From NCBI RefSeq assembly GCF_036010325.1, contig NZ_CP108549.1, positions 6,076,001 through 6,140,000 on the forward strand: 64,000 bases of DNA, in the 5' to 3' direction. The translations under genes and the position numbers were made by a program. Shown here piece after piece: positions 45,453 through 53,758 of the stretch (positions are counted from its first letter, which is position 1; every line of letters begins with the position of its first letter). Under the pieces are notes generated by a model, which was not told the origin of the DNA, ran no database searches, and was given only the letters and a program-made list of their open reading frames with translations. Source of the stretch: Streptomyces sp. NBC_01210. Its GTDB lineage: Bacteria > Actinomycetota > Actinomycetes > Streptomycetales > Streptomycetaceae.

Positions 45453-45494
45453 GGGCTGGAAGGTCGGGCTGGAGGGTCGGGCTGGAAGGTCGGG
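45453..45494. repeat. Three 13-nt tandem repeats in an intergenic region
   Basis: GGGCTGGAAGGTC is repeated three times (one copy with AGGGTC) plus GGG, directly after a stop codon and before a terminator. No role is evident; copy number may vary. Confidence 0.8.
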
Positions 45495-45502
45495 CTTACG
45501 AC

Positions 45503-45534
45503 GAAGGGGCGCCGCTCATGAGCGGCGCCCCTTC
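45503..45534. terminator. 32-nt perfect palindromic terminator before mrp
   Basis: GAAGGGGCGCCGCT at 45503-45516 pairs with 45521-45534 around CATG, itself symmetric. It lies between converging genes and should act both ways. Confidence 0.85.
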
Positions 45535-45615
45535 GCGCTGCGCGCACCGTGCCGGCCGGTGGTCGGGTTGTACGCATCCGTTTCCGCTCGCCGGAACGAA
45601 TGCCCACGACCTTCG

Positions 45616-46749
45616 TCAGAACTTATTGCGCGGGGTGATCCCCAGCGACATGCCCGACAGCCCGCGCGCGCGTCCGCCGAGCTTCCCCGCGATCGTGCGC
45701 AACGCGGCGCCCGCCGGCGAGTCCGGGTCGGTGATCACAACGGGCTTGCCCTCGTCGCCGCCCTCCCGCAGCCGTACGTCGATCGGGATGGAGCCCAGCA
45801 CCGGCACATTGGCGCCGGTCGTCTTCGTCAGGCCCTCGGCGACCCGCTGGCCGCCTCCGCTGCCGAAGACGTCGACCATCTCGTCGCAGTGCGGGCACGG
45901 CAGGCCCGACATGTTCTCGACGACGCCCACGATCTTCTGGTGGGTCTGTACGGCGATCGAGCCGGCCCGTTCGGCGACCTCGGCCGCGGCCTGCTGCGGG
46001 GTGGTCACCACGAGGATCTCTGCGTTCGGCACCAGCTGCGCCACCGAGATGGCGATGTCGCCGGTCCCCGGCGGCAGGTCGAGCAGCAGTACGTCCAGGT
46101 CGCCCCAGTACACATCCGCGAGGAACTGCTGCAGTGCACGGTGCAGCATCGGGCCGCGCCACACCACCGGCGCGTTGCCCGGGGTGAACATCCCGATCGA
46201 GATGACCTTCACGCCGTTCGCCGACGGCGGCATGATCATGTTCTCGACCTGGGTCGGACGGCCGTCCACACCCAGCATCCGCGGCACGCTGTGTCCGTAG
46301 ATGTCGGCGTCGACGACACCGACCTTCAGTCCGTCGGCGGCCATCGCCGCCGCCAGGTTCACGGTGACGGAGGACTTGCCGACGCCGCCCTTGCCCGACG
46401 CCACCGCGTACACCCTGGTCAGTGAGCCGGGCTTGGCGAAGGGCACCTCGCGCTCGGCGGTGCCGCCGCGCAGCGAGCTCGCGAGCTCCTTCCGCTGCTC
46501 GTCGCTCATCACATCCAGCGTGACGTCGACGCGCGTGACGCCCTCGAGGCGCGCGACCGCGTCGGTCACATTCTTGGTGATCGTCTCGCGCATTGGACAG
46601 CCGGAGACGGTGAGATACACCGTGACGGCGACCGTGCCGTCCGCCCCGATCTCGACCGATTTGACCATGCCGAGTTCGGTGATCGGTCGGTTGATCTCGG
46701 GGTCGTTCACCGTCGCCAGTGCTTCAAGCACCGCGTCTTCCGTAGCCAT
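45616..46749 (-). CDS. mrp: Mrp/ApbC family Fe-S cluster carrier ATPase
   Basis: A 377-residue P-loop ATPase that carries and delivers iron-sulfur clusters. An N-terminal MIP18/DUF59 domain (residues 1-90, with TVNDPEINRPITELGMV) precedes the deviant Walker A GKGGVGKS at 119-126 (Lys120 and Lys125). The cluster-binding CPHC motif is at Cys285 and Cys288. ATG 46749 (MATEDAVLEAL) fits the family; a longer frame to 46812 has no support. It is on the opposite strand to the tatB group, as in M. tuberculosis (Rv1229c). Confidence 0.93.
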   Translation of the reverse strand: MATEDAVLEALATVNDPEINRPITELGMVKSVEIGADGTVAVTVYLTVSGCPMRETITKNVTDAVARLEGVTRVDVTLDVMSDEQRKELASSLRGGTAEREVPFAKPGSLTRVYAVASGKGGVGKSSVTVNLAAAMAADGLKVGVVDADIYGHSVPRMLGVDGRPTQVENMIMPPSANGVKVISIGMFTPGNAPVVWRGPMLHRALQQFLADVYWGDLDVLLLDLPPGTGDIAISVAQLVPNAEILVVTTPQQAAAEVAERAGSIAVQTHQKIVGVVENMSGLPCPHCDEMVDVFGSGGGQRVAEGLTKTTGANVPVLGSIPIDVRLREGGDEGKPVVITDPDSPAGAALRTIAGKLGGRARGLSGMSLGITPRNKF

Positions 46750-46792
46750 ACGACGATGGTACGGCGCCGACTCCCACCCCCGGAAAGAGTGT

Positions 46793-47383
46793 TCAGCGGT
46801 CGCCTTCGTCACTCTCGCGCGCGGGCTCCTGCGGGAATAGGCGCCGCTCGTCCAGATCCTTGATCAGATCCTGGAATTCGGAGCGGATCCAGTCGCGGGT
46901 GGCGACCTCGCCGAGCCCCATCCGCAGCGCCGCGATCTCCCGTGTGAGGTATTCGGTGTCCGCGATCGACCGCTCGTTCTGCTTGCGCTCCTGCTCACGG
47001 GTGACCCGGTCCCGGTCGTCCTGCCGGTTCTGCGCCAGCAGGATCAGCGGGGCCGCGTACGAGGCCTGGAGCGACAGCATCAGCGTCAGAAAGATGAACG
47101 GGTACGGGTCGAAACGCAGATCCCCGGGCGCGGAGATGTTCCAGACGACCCACATGATGATGATCAGCGTCATCCAGACCAGGAACCGGCCGGTCCCCAG
47201 GAAACGCGCGATCCGCTCCGAGAACCGGCCGAAGGCCTCGGGGTCGTACTCCGGCAGCAGACTGCGCCGTGGCGCGCGGGGCTGATCGAGCCGGACCCGG
47301 TGGCGCGGCGCCGCACTCGCCCCGGCGGGCATGCGCTCCTTCTGCTCGCTGCGATCGGTCAGCCCGTCGCTGCCGCTACCCAT
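46793..47383 (-). CDS. DUF1003 membrane protein
   Basis: A 196-residue protein. Two close membrane helices (about residues 76-96 and 102-126: VWMTLIIIMWVVWNI, FIFLTLMLSLQASYAAPLIL) are followed by a charged coiled-coil tail (RDRVTREQERKQNERSIADT) facing the cytoplasm. ATG 47383 has GAGGAG 7 nt upstream and overlaps the upstream MgtE_N/CBS gene by 8 nt, so the two are translationally coupled. Function unknown. The coupling suggests that it is the membrane partner of that soluble protein. Confidence 0.88.
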   Translation of the reverse strand: MGSGSDGLTDRSEQKERMPAGASAAPRHRVRLDQPRAPRRSLLPEYDPEAFGRFSERIARFLGTGRFLVWMTLIIIMWVVWNISAPGDLRFDPYPFIFLTLMLSLQASYAAPLILLAQNRQDDRDRVTREQERKQNERSIADTEYLTREIAALRMGLGEVATRDWIRSEFQDLIKDLDERRLFPQEPARESDEGDR

Positions 47384-48653
47384 GGGCGGACTCCTCGTGG
47401 GCGGCCTCATCGAACTCCGTCTCCCGCCAGTCCTCCGGCAGCAGATGGTCGAGTACGTCGTCGACGGTCACCGCCCCCAGCAGCGAACCGCTCTCGTCGA
47501 CGACCGGCGCCGCCACCATGTTGTACGCGGCGAGATAGCTGGTGACCGCGGGCAGCGCGGTGCCCGGCGCGAGCGGCGGCAGATCGCTCTCCACGATCGA
47601 GCTGACCAGCGTGAACGGCGGGTCCCGCAGCAGCCGCTGGAAGTGCACCGTGCCCAGGTACTTGCCGGTCGGCGTCTCGTCCGGCGGCCGGCAGACGTAC
47701 ACCTGCGCGGCAAGCGCGGGGGACAGGTCCTGCTGGCGTACGCGCGCCAAGGCGTCCGCGACCGTCGCGTCGGGTCGCAGCACGATCGGCTCGGTGGTCA
47801 TCAGGCCGCCCGCCGTCCGCTCCTCGTACGACAGCAGCCGCCGTACGTCCGCCGCGTCGTCGGGCCGCATCAGCGCCAGCAGCCGCTCCTTGTCCTCCTC
47901 CGGCAGCTCGGACAGCAGGTCGGCCGCGTCGTCCGGGTCCATGGCCTCCAGGACGTCCGCCGCGCGCTCCTCCTTGAGCTTGCCGAGGATCTCCACCTGG
48001 TCGTCGTCCGGCAGCTCCTCCAGTACGTCCGCGAGCCGGTCGTCGTCGAGGGCCGCGGCCACCTCGGCGCGCCGCTTCGGCGAGAGGTGGTGCAGCACAT
48101 TGGCGAGGTCGGCGGGGCGCAGCTGCTCGAAGGTCGCCAGCAGGCTCTCGGCGCCCTGCCCGTGCTCCTCCAGCGAGAACCCGGTGACCGCGGACCACTC
48201 GACGGTCAGCGTCTCGCCCTTGCGGCGCAGCGCCCCTGGCTTGCCCTTCCGTACGAAGACCTTGTCGATCTCCCAGTCACGACGGGCCGGCAGCTGCTGG
48301 ATCGAGACATCGAGGACCGTGGCCTCCTCGCCGCTCTCCACCAGTCGCACGCGCCGGTCCAGCAGCTCGCCGAGCACCAGCCGCTCGGTCGGGCGCTGCT
48401 CGAAGCGCCGCATGTTGAGTACGCCCGTGGTGATGACCTGGCCCGACTCGACGCCGGTGACCCGGGTCATCGGGAGGAAGATCCGGCGGCGGCTGAGCAC
48501 CTCGACGACCATGCCGAGCAGCCGCGGCGGACGGCGGCCGACGCGCAGCATCGCCACCAGATCGCGGACGCGGCCCACCTGGTCGCCCTGGGGGTCGAAG
48601 ACGGGCACGCCGGCGAGGTGCGAGACAAAGATCCGAGGGGCGCCTGCTGCCAT
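47376..48653 (-). CDS. Soluble PRC-barrel / MgtE_N / CBS-domain protein
   Basis: A 425-residue cytoplasmic protein. Residues 1-165 hold two PRC-barrel-like parts (GVPVFDPQGDQVGRVRDLVA; later DVSIQQLPARRDWEIDKVFV). An MgtE N-terminal superhelix follows (about 175-280: LRPADLANVLHHLSPKRRAE, then LPDDDQVEILGKL, MDPDDAADLLSELP). Two CBS domains end it (GGLMTTEPIVL to VVDESGSLLGAVTVDDVLDH). These are the magnesium-sensing parts of the MgtE channel, but the pore helices are missing. It is related to Rv1232c. The coupled DUF1003 gene and nearby corA suggest a role in magnesium handling. Confidence 0.88.
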   Translation of the reverse strand: MAAGAPRIFVSHLAGVPVFDPQGDQVGRVRDLVAMLRVGRRPPRLLGMVVEVLSRRRIFLPMTRVTGVESGQVITTGVLNMRRFEQRPTERLVLGELLDRRVRLVESGEEATVLDVSIQQLPARRDWEIDKVFVRKGKPGALRRKGETLTVEWSAVTGFSLEEHGQGAESLLATFEQLRPADLANVLHHLSPKRRAEVAAALDDDRLADVLEELPDDDQVEILGKLKEERAADVLEAMDPDDAADLLSELPEEDKERLLALMRPDDAADVRRLLSYEERTAGGLMTTEPIVLRPDATVADALARVRQQDLSPALAAQVYVCRPPDETPTGKYLGTVHFQRLLRDPPFTLVSSIVESDLPPLAPGTALPAVTSYLAAYNMVAAPVVDESGSLLGAVTVDDVLDHLLPEDWRETEFDEAAHEESAHG

Positions 48654-48833
48654 GTTGCGCGCCTCCTTTTTGCCCGTGAATGCTGCCGTTCAGGGGCTTC
48701 AGGCTAGCCCGTGCCGTTCCGTGGCGCCCTGGCTGGCGTCCGTACGGCTCTCTGAGGATCGGTGTGCTCAGCACAGGTACGCTGCGGTCTGCCAGCCATG
48801 ACTCACGACTCGCAGATGAGAGGCAGTGCGCTT

Positions 48834-49601
48834 GTGACTCCCCTCCCCCTGGCCGCCCGAGCCCGCCGGGCCGCGCTCTCGGTGGCGCTCTGCGCCGGGC
48901 TGACCGCGGCGCTCACGGCATGCAGCGGCGAGGATCCGGACGCGGGGACCAACGGCGTCGGAAAGCTGTCCGCGACCGAGATCGAGACGAAGGCGCGCGA
49001 CGCCTCGCACGCGGCGGCGTCCGTGCGGCTCTCCGGCACGCTGGTCAGCAAGGGCGGCACGTACAAGCTGAACATGCGGCTCAAGCACGACGGCGGCACC
49101 GGCTCCGTCACTTCGAAGGACAACACCTTCGAACTGCTGCGGGTCGGCGACGCGCTCTTCCTGAAGGCCGACGCGGGGTTCTGGAGCCATGCGGACGCCA
49201 AGGACAAGGAGAAGCCGAGCAAGACCGACACGGAGGCGGCGGGCAAGCTCGACGACATGTACGTGAAGGTGCCTGAGGGCGACCCGGCGTACAAGCAGTT
49301 CCGCGTCTTCACGGACATGGATGTGCTGCTCGAGGGCCTGCTGGGGATGCAGGGCGAGCTCAGCAAGGGCGACCGGACCGAGGTGGGCGGTGTACGAACC
49401 ATCAAGGTCATCGGCGGCGAGGGCGAGGGCGGCACGCTGGATGTCTCGCTGGAGGGCAAGCCGTATCCGCTGCAGTTCGCACGGGCGGGCGGCGCGGGTG
49501 TGCTGACGCTGGCGGACTGGGACAAGGACTTCACGCTGGCGGCGCCGGAGAAGGACGAGATGGTCGACTACGGCGGCCAGCTGCCGAAGACCAGCGACTA
49601 G
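48834..49601 (+). CDS. LppX/LprG-like lipoprotein
   Basis: A 255-residue predicted lipoprotein: PLAARARRAAL, a hydrophobic stretch and lipobox LTAC at about residues 27-30. The mature part (VRLSGTLVSKGGTYKLNMRL, then a beta-rich body and YVKVPEGDPAYKQF) resembles the LppX_LprAFG fold that carries lipids in mycobacteria. GTG 48834 with GAGAGG upstream gives the most typical signal peptide; ATG 48798 and 48816 are in frame. A lipid or envelope role is inferred. Confidence 0.82.
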   Translation: MTPLPLAARARRAALSVALCAGLTAALTACSGEDPDAGTNGVGKLSATEIETKARDASHAAASVRLSGTLVSKGGTYKLNMRLKHDGGTGSVTSKDNTFELLRVGDALFLKADAGFWSHADAKDKEKPSKTDTEAAGKLDDMYVKVPEGDPAYKQFRVFTDMDVLLEGLLGMQGELSKGDRTEVGGVRTIKVIGGEGEGGTLDVSLEGKPYPLQFARAGGAGVLTLADWDKDFTLAAPEKDEMVDYGGQLPKTSD

Positions 49602-49644
49602 CTGTTTCCCGGGGTTCCGTCCCGGACCCCGGTCCTCAATCGCC

Positions 49645-49671
49645 GGACGGGCTGGATTTTCCAGCCTGTCC
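49645..49671. terminator. Repeat-family terminator after the lipoprotein gene
   Basis: A 12-bp stem with one G-T pair (49645-49656 with 49660-49671, loop TTT) inside a CCTCAATCGCCGGACGGGCT repeat that starts at 49633. It lies between converging genes and touches the stop codon of the leftward one. Confidence 0.7.
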
Positions 49672-50210
49672 TAACCGCGCCTCTTCTTGCGCTTCAGGAG
49701 CAGACGCGGCAAAGCCACCGGTGCGGGCTGACGCGTCGTCGCCGACGTCGGCAGCGGTACGGCCGCCCCCGACGTGTCCGGCAGGTCCGTGATCGCGTTC
49801 TGCGGCTCGAGGCGCAGCACCCGGCACTCGCGGGCCCAGCGCTCCGTCATCTGCTCCGCGTCCGGCGCGTTCAGGCGCTTGCCCTTGAGTTCGGCGACGG
49901 CCCCCTCCCACTCCTCGGAGTGCGGGACGAGTTCGCTCACCGACGCCGTCCAGACGACCAGCCGGCCGCCCTTGTCCTTGCTGCGGACGGTGACCTCGGC
50001 CGTTCCGCCGGCCGTCAGCTGCGGCAGTGGCTGCTCGCCGGGGCCGTCGCCGACGATATGCGCGGCGCCTTCGTGCCACACGTGCCACAGCGCCCGTCGG
50101 GGGCCCTCGCCGCGGACCCAGATGAGGCCGGACTTCTTGGTGGCCTCCTCGACGAGCGCCTGGCCGAGCAGTGGGGTCTCCCCAGCGAAGCGAGCGGAAC
50201 TGTCTGTCAT
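49671..50210 (-). CDS. Conserved protein, possible PPOX-type split barrel
   Basis: A 179-residue soluble protein. The middle (GLIWVRGEGPRRALWHVWHE, TAEVTVRSKDKGGRLVVW) has the strand pattern of pyridoxamine-phosphate-oxidase-like split barrels, but no flavin motif is certain. ERWARECRVLRLEP follows, then a Pro/Ala-rich tail ending LLLKRKKRRG. It is 13 bp after corA on the same strand, probably co-transcribed. Function unknown. Confidence 0.7.
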   Translation of the reverse strand: MTDSSARFAGETPLLGQALVEEATKKSGLIWVRGEGPRRALWHVWHEGAAHIVGDGPGEQPLPQLTAGGTAEVTVRSKDKGGRLVVWTASVSELVPHSEEWEGAVAELKGKRLNAPDAEQMTERWARECRVLRLEPQNAITDLPDTSGAAVPLPTSATTRQPAPVALPRLLLKRKKRRG

Positions 50211-50223
50211 GCCCGCAGCCTAT

Positions 50224-51339
50224 CTACAGCCAGCCGTTGCGCTTCAGGGTGCGGTGGATCGCGAGACAGACGCCGATGATGCCGGTGAGCACCATGAGGT
50301 AGCCGTACTTCCAGTGCAGCTCGGGCATGTGGTCGAAGTTCATGCCGTACACGCCGCACACCGCCGTCGGCACGGCGATGATCGCCGCCCAGGAGGTGAT
50401 CTTGCGCATGTCCTCGTTCTGCGCGACCGTCGCCTGCGCCAGATTCGCCTGGAGGATGGAGTTCAGCAGCTCGTCGAAGCCGATGACCTCCTCCTGTACC
50501 CGGGCGAGGTGGTCGGCGACATCGCGGAAGTACTTCTGGATGTCCGGGTCGACCAGCCGCATCGGACGCTCGCTCAGCAGCTGCATCGGCCGCAGCAGCG
50601 GGGACACGGCCCGTTTGAACTCCAGTACCTCGCGCTTGAGCTGGTAGATCCGGCCGGCGTCGCTGCCGCGCGGGCTTCCTTTCGCGGGCGCGGAGAAGAC
50701 ATCGATCTCCACCTCGTCGATATCGTCCTGCACGGCCGCGGCCACCGCGATGTACCCGTCGACCACATGGTCGGCGATGGAGTGCAGCACCGCGGACGGC
50801 CCTTTGGCGAGCAGCTCGGTGTCCTCCTCGAGCCGGTGCCGGAGTGCCCGCAGCGAGCCCTTGCCGCCGTGCCGCACCGTGATGACGAAGTCCCGGCCGG
50901 TGAAGCACATCACCTCGCCGGTCTCGACGACCTCGCTGGTCGCGGTGAGCTCGGCGTGCTCGACGTAGTGGATCGTCTTGAAGACGGTGAACAGTGTGTC
51001 GTCGTACCGCTCCAGCTTGGGCCGCTGGTGGGCGTGGACGGCGTCCTCGACGGCCAGTGGGTGCAGCCCGAACTCCGCTGCGATACCGGCGAATTCCGCC
51101 TCCGTCGGCTCATGCAGCCCGATCCATGCGAAGCCGCCGCTGTCACGCACCCGCAGCATGGCCTCGTGCGGCGTCTGGCAGGTCGCGTTCTTCAGCCGCT
51201 TTCCGTCGCGGTAGACCGCGCAGTCGACGACTGCGCTGGAGGCGGACGGATCGCGAGTGGTGTCGTACGTGCTGTACGGGGCGTTGCTCTTGCGCAGGGA
51301 CGGACGGACCGCTGCACGCAGGTCACGGATCATCGACAT
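50224..51339 (-). CDS. corA: CorA family magnesium/cobalt transporter
   Basis: A 371-residue channel protein. A large cytoplasmic domain (GFAWIGLHEPTEAEFAGIAA; ALRHRLEEDTELL) leads to two membrane helices near the C-terminus, with the family's selectivity motif YGMNFDHMPEL between them. ATG 51339 (MSMIRDLRAAV) has GGAG 7 nt upstream; the frame is open to 51408. M. tuberculosis also has corA (Rv1239c) close to the mrp/DUF1003/CBS genes, supporting a shared role in magnesium supply. Confidence 0.92.
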   Translation of the reverse strand: MSMIRDLRAAVRPSLRKSNAPYSTYDTTRDPSASSAVVDCAVYRDGKRLKNATCQTPHEAMLRVRDSGGFAWIGLHEPTEAEFAGIAAEFGLHPLAVEDAVHAHQRPKLERYDDTLFTVFKTIHYVEHAELTATSEVVETGEVMCFTGRDFVITVRHGGKGSLRALRHRLEEDTELLAKGPSAVLHSIADHVVDGYIAVAAAVQDDIDEVEIDVFSAPAKGSPRGSDAGRIYQLKREVLEFKRAVSPLLRPMQLLSERPMRLVDPDIQKYFRDVADHLARVQEEVIGFDELLNSILQANLAQATVAQNEDMRKITSWAAIIAVPTAVCGVYGMNFDHMPELHWKYGYLMVLTGIIGVCLAIHRTLKRNGWL

Positions 51340-51752
51340 GGCTGGCTCCTTCACGGAGAGGCCGTCGGCGAGTGGCGTGGCACAGCCCGGAATGAGGACG
51401 TGATGCATACGTCCGCAAAGCGGGCGGCACCGCGGGATCGCGGTGACGGCGTTCGCTACAGACAGGCAAAAACGAAGTGCTCTTCCGTCGTGCGAAATGC
51501 CGTGGGCCCCGTGCGGGAAGGCCTCAGATCACAGAGGAATGGTGCCGTGCGGAAGAGCGGTTGGTACTGACCGGTCGACTTCGATCCACCGCAGCCCCAC
51601 CTCCTCCTGCCGGTCCCCCGTAGGGGATGACGTGTCGTCGGGACTTGAGAGCAACGCTTCTGCGTGCCGTCCCGACCAGCGGCCAAGACTATCAGCCGAC
51701 TGGGGGCCAATCCCTTCGTTTGCCCATTCCTTACGCGCTTTATGCTCGCGAC
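51340..51752. other. Long leader region of corA
   Basis: 413 bp without a confident gene. Read toward corA, it holds an 8-bp stem (GTCGGGAC at 51637-51644 with GTCCCGAC at 51669-51676) and a 41-codon frame from TTG 51654 to 51529. I do not recognise an M-box or any other known riboswitch. Leader control by magnesium is possible but unproven. Confidence 0.4.
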
Positions 51753-52349
51753 ATGGAAGAAGTTCTTGCTCTGGTCGAGGCCAGGCTGCGTACGGCACTT
51801 GGCGAACCGGACGCGCGCGCCGCGGTGACATTCCTCGGTACGGACCGCATCGAGGTGCTCCGCTTCCTGGACCGGGACGGTGACGGAGCCATCGTGCGCT
51901 ACGCCACCCTCGGCATGTCCGCGCATCCGATGACGGACCCCACTGCGGCCCTCGCCGACCCGGTGAAGGGCCCCCGCGCGGAGCTGGTGCTGTCCGTACG
52001 GGCCGGGGTCGCCGACACCGACAAGGTGCTCCGTACGCTCGCTGTACTGGCCGCGTCACCGCAGGTCGAGGGCGTGGTCGTGGCACCGGGCGCCTCTCTG
52101 GACGTCGGTGATCCGCTCTGGCCGTCCGCACCGTTCAGCTCGGTGCTCGTCGCGGAGCCGGGCGGTCTGGTGGCGGATCTGGAGCTGGACGAGCCGATGG
52201 ATCCGGTGCACTTCCTGCCGCTGTTGCCGATGACGTCCAACGAGGCCGCGTGGAAGAGGGTGCACGGCGCGCAGGAGCTGCAGGAGCGGTGGCTGACGCA
52301 CGGTACGGACCTGCGCGATCCGCTGCGCAGGTCCGTAACTCTCGACTGA
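51753..52349 (+). CDS. SUFU-domain protein
   Basis: A 198-residue soluble protein matching the bacterial Suppressor-of-fused domain: an N-terminal helix, YATLGMSAHPM, RAELVLSVRAG, VVVAPGASLDVGD, and FLPLLPMTSNEAAWKRVHGA near the end. Bacterial SUFU proteins are common in Streptomyces and are often immunity or accessory proteins in toxin systems, but no toxin gene is next to this one. ATG 51753 is used with only a weak ribosome site. Confidence 0.82.
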   Translation: MEEVLALVEARLRTALGEPDARAAVTFLGTDRIEVLRFLDRDGDGAIVRYATLGMSAHPMTDPTAALADPVKGPRAELVLSVRAGVADTDKVLRTLAVLAASPQVEGVVVAPGASLDVGDPLWPSAPFSSVLVAEPGGLVADLELDEPMDPVHFLPLLPMTSNEAAWKRVHGAQELQERWLTHGTDLRDPLRRSVTLD

Positions 52350-52356
52350 GGCCAGG

Positions 52357-53589
52357 TTAGTTGGCGAAGGCCGTCACACCGTCCTGGGTGGCGTGGACGG
52401 GCTGGAGCTGCTCCGCCTCGCGGCGCAGCGAGGCGCGCCGTACCCGGACGATGCCCGCGCCGATCACGGCCGCGACCGCCGCGACCACAAACGGGATGTG
52501 GATGTTGCTCCACTCCTCGATCTTCGGTGCGAAGTAGGGCGCGGCGGCCGCGGCGAACCAGCGGACGAAGTTGTAGCCCGCGCCGGACACCGGCCGCGGC
52601 GCGTCCGAGACGCCCAGCGCCAGCTCGGTGAACACGGTGTTGTTCAGGCCGATGAAGGCGCCGGAGACGACCGTTCCGACGACGGCCACGGTGTGGTTCC
52701 CGTATCCGATGACCAGCAGGTCGACGGCGAGCAGCAGCAGCGAGCCGCCGAGCACCTTGAGCGACCCGAAGCGCGCCTGCAGCCGCGGCGCCACCAGTAC
52801 GGAGAAGACCGCGAGCAGCACACCCCAGGCGAAGAACACCGCGCCCGACGTGTACGGCGTCATGTTCAGCACGAACGGCGTGAAGGCCAGCACGGTGAAG
52901 AACGCGTAGTTGTAGAAGAAGGCCGAGGCGGCTGCGGAGGCCAGGCCGCCGTGTCCGAGCGCCTTCACCGGGTCGAGCAGCGAGGTCCTGCGCGCGGGCT
53001 TCGGCTGCTCCTTGAGGAAGGCGGCGATGCACAGGAAGCCGATCGCCATCAGGGCTGCGGTGCCGAAGAAGGGGTACCGCCAACTGGCGTTGCCGAGCAG
53101 CGCGCCGAGCAGCGGTCCGCATGCCATGCCGAGGCCGAGCGCCGACTCGTAGAGCAGGATCGCCGCGGCGCTCCCGCCGGCCGCCGCGCCGACGATGACG
53201 GCGAGCGAGGTCGAGACGAAGAGTGCGTTGCCGAGGCCCCAGCCTGCCCGGAAGCCGACGAGTTCGCCGTCGGAGCCGGAAGTGCCGGAGAGCGCGGCGA
53301 AGACGATGACGAGCGCGAGCCCGGCGAGCAGGGTCTTCCTGCCGCCGATACGGCTGGAGACGAAGCCGGTGACGAGCATCGCGACCGCGGTGATCAGGAA
53401 GTACGAGGTGAACAGCAGCGAGACCTGACTGGGCGTCGCGTCCAGGCCCTTGGCGATGGACGGCAGGATCGGGTCCACCAGGCCGATCCCCATGAAGGCG
53501 ACGACGGACGCGCCGGCCGTGGCCCAGACGGCCTTCGGCTGACGCAGGATGCTGGTGGCTCCCTCGTCGAACGGATCCTCTCCGCGCAT
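52357..53589 (-). CDS. MFS drug/metabolite exporter
   Basis: A 410-residue transporter with twelve predicted helices. After about 20 cytoplasmic residues, helix 1 contains VVAFMGIGLVDPILPSIA, followed by the MFS loop motif SRIGGRKTLLAG between helices 2 and 3. It belongs to the proton-driven exporter group. ATG 53589 has GAGGAG 6-7 nt upstream; an upstream frame to 54012 lies under the divergent gene. An operator-like repeat lies before it but no regulator gene is adjacent. The substrate is unknown. Confidence 0.9.
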   Translation of the reverse strand: MRGEDPFDEGATSILRQPKAVWATAGASVVAFMGIGLVDPILPSIAKGLDATPSQVSLLFTSYFLITAVAMLVTGFVSSRIGGRKTLLAGLALVIVFAALSGTSGSDGELVGFRAGWGLGNALFVSTSLAVIVGAAAGGSAAAILLYESALGLGMACGPLLGALLGNASWRYPFFGTAALMAIGFLCIAAFLKEQPKPARRTSLLDPVKALGHGGLASAAASAFFYNYAFFTVLAFTPFVLNMTPYTSGAVFFAWGVLLAVFSVLVAPRLQARFGSLKVLGGSLLLLAVDLLVIGYGNHTVAVVGTVVSGAFIGLNNTVFTELALGVSDAPRPVSGAGYNFVRWFAAAAAPYFAPKIEEWSNIHIPFVVAAVAAVIGAGIVRVRRASLRREAEQLQPVHATQDGVTAFAN

Positions 53590-53647
53590 GGACGACTCCT
53601 CTGTTTCTCTGCTTCTCCGATGGATCGTTGCGATATACAAACAATAA

Positions 53648-53662
53648 ATTAGAGAGCCTAAT
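53648..53662. promoter_or_regulatory. Operator-like inverted repeat ATTAG-AGAGC-CTAAT
   Basis: A perfect 5-5-5 inverted repeat in an AT-rich patch (53630-53690), 58 bp upstream of the MFS exporter start. Sites of this kind are bound by MarR-family repressors that control exporters. No MarR gene is found in the window. Confidence 0.5.
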
Positions 53663-53758
53663 GAATGCAAGCTACATCTACTTTTGGCCGATGGGGGCAC
53701 ACGCCGGACGGGTGATCGTCCTTGACGCGGCGACGGCCGGAGAGGACCGTTGGGCGCT

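Noticed and set aside
51753..52349. SUFU-domain gene as immunity gene of a toxin system
   Set aside because: No toxin, secretion or repeat gene lies on either side; the corA and MFS genes are ordinary.
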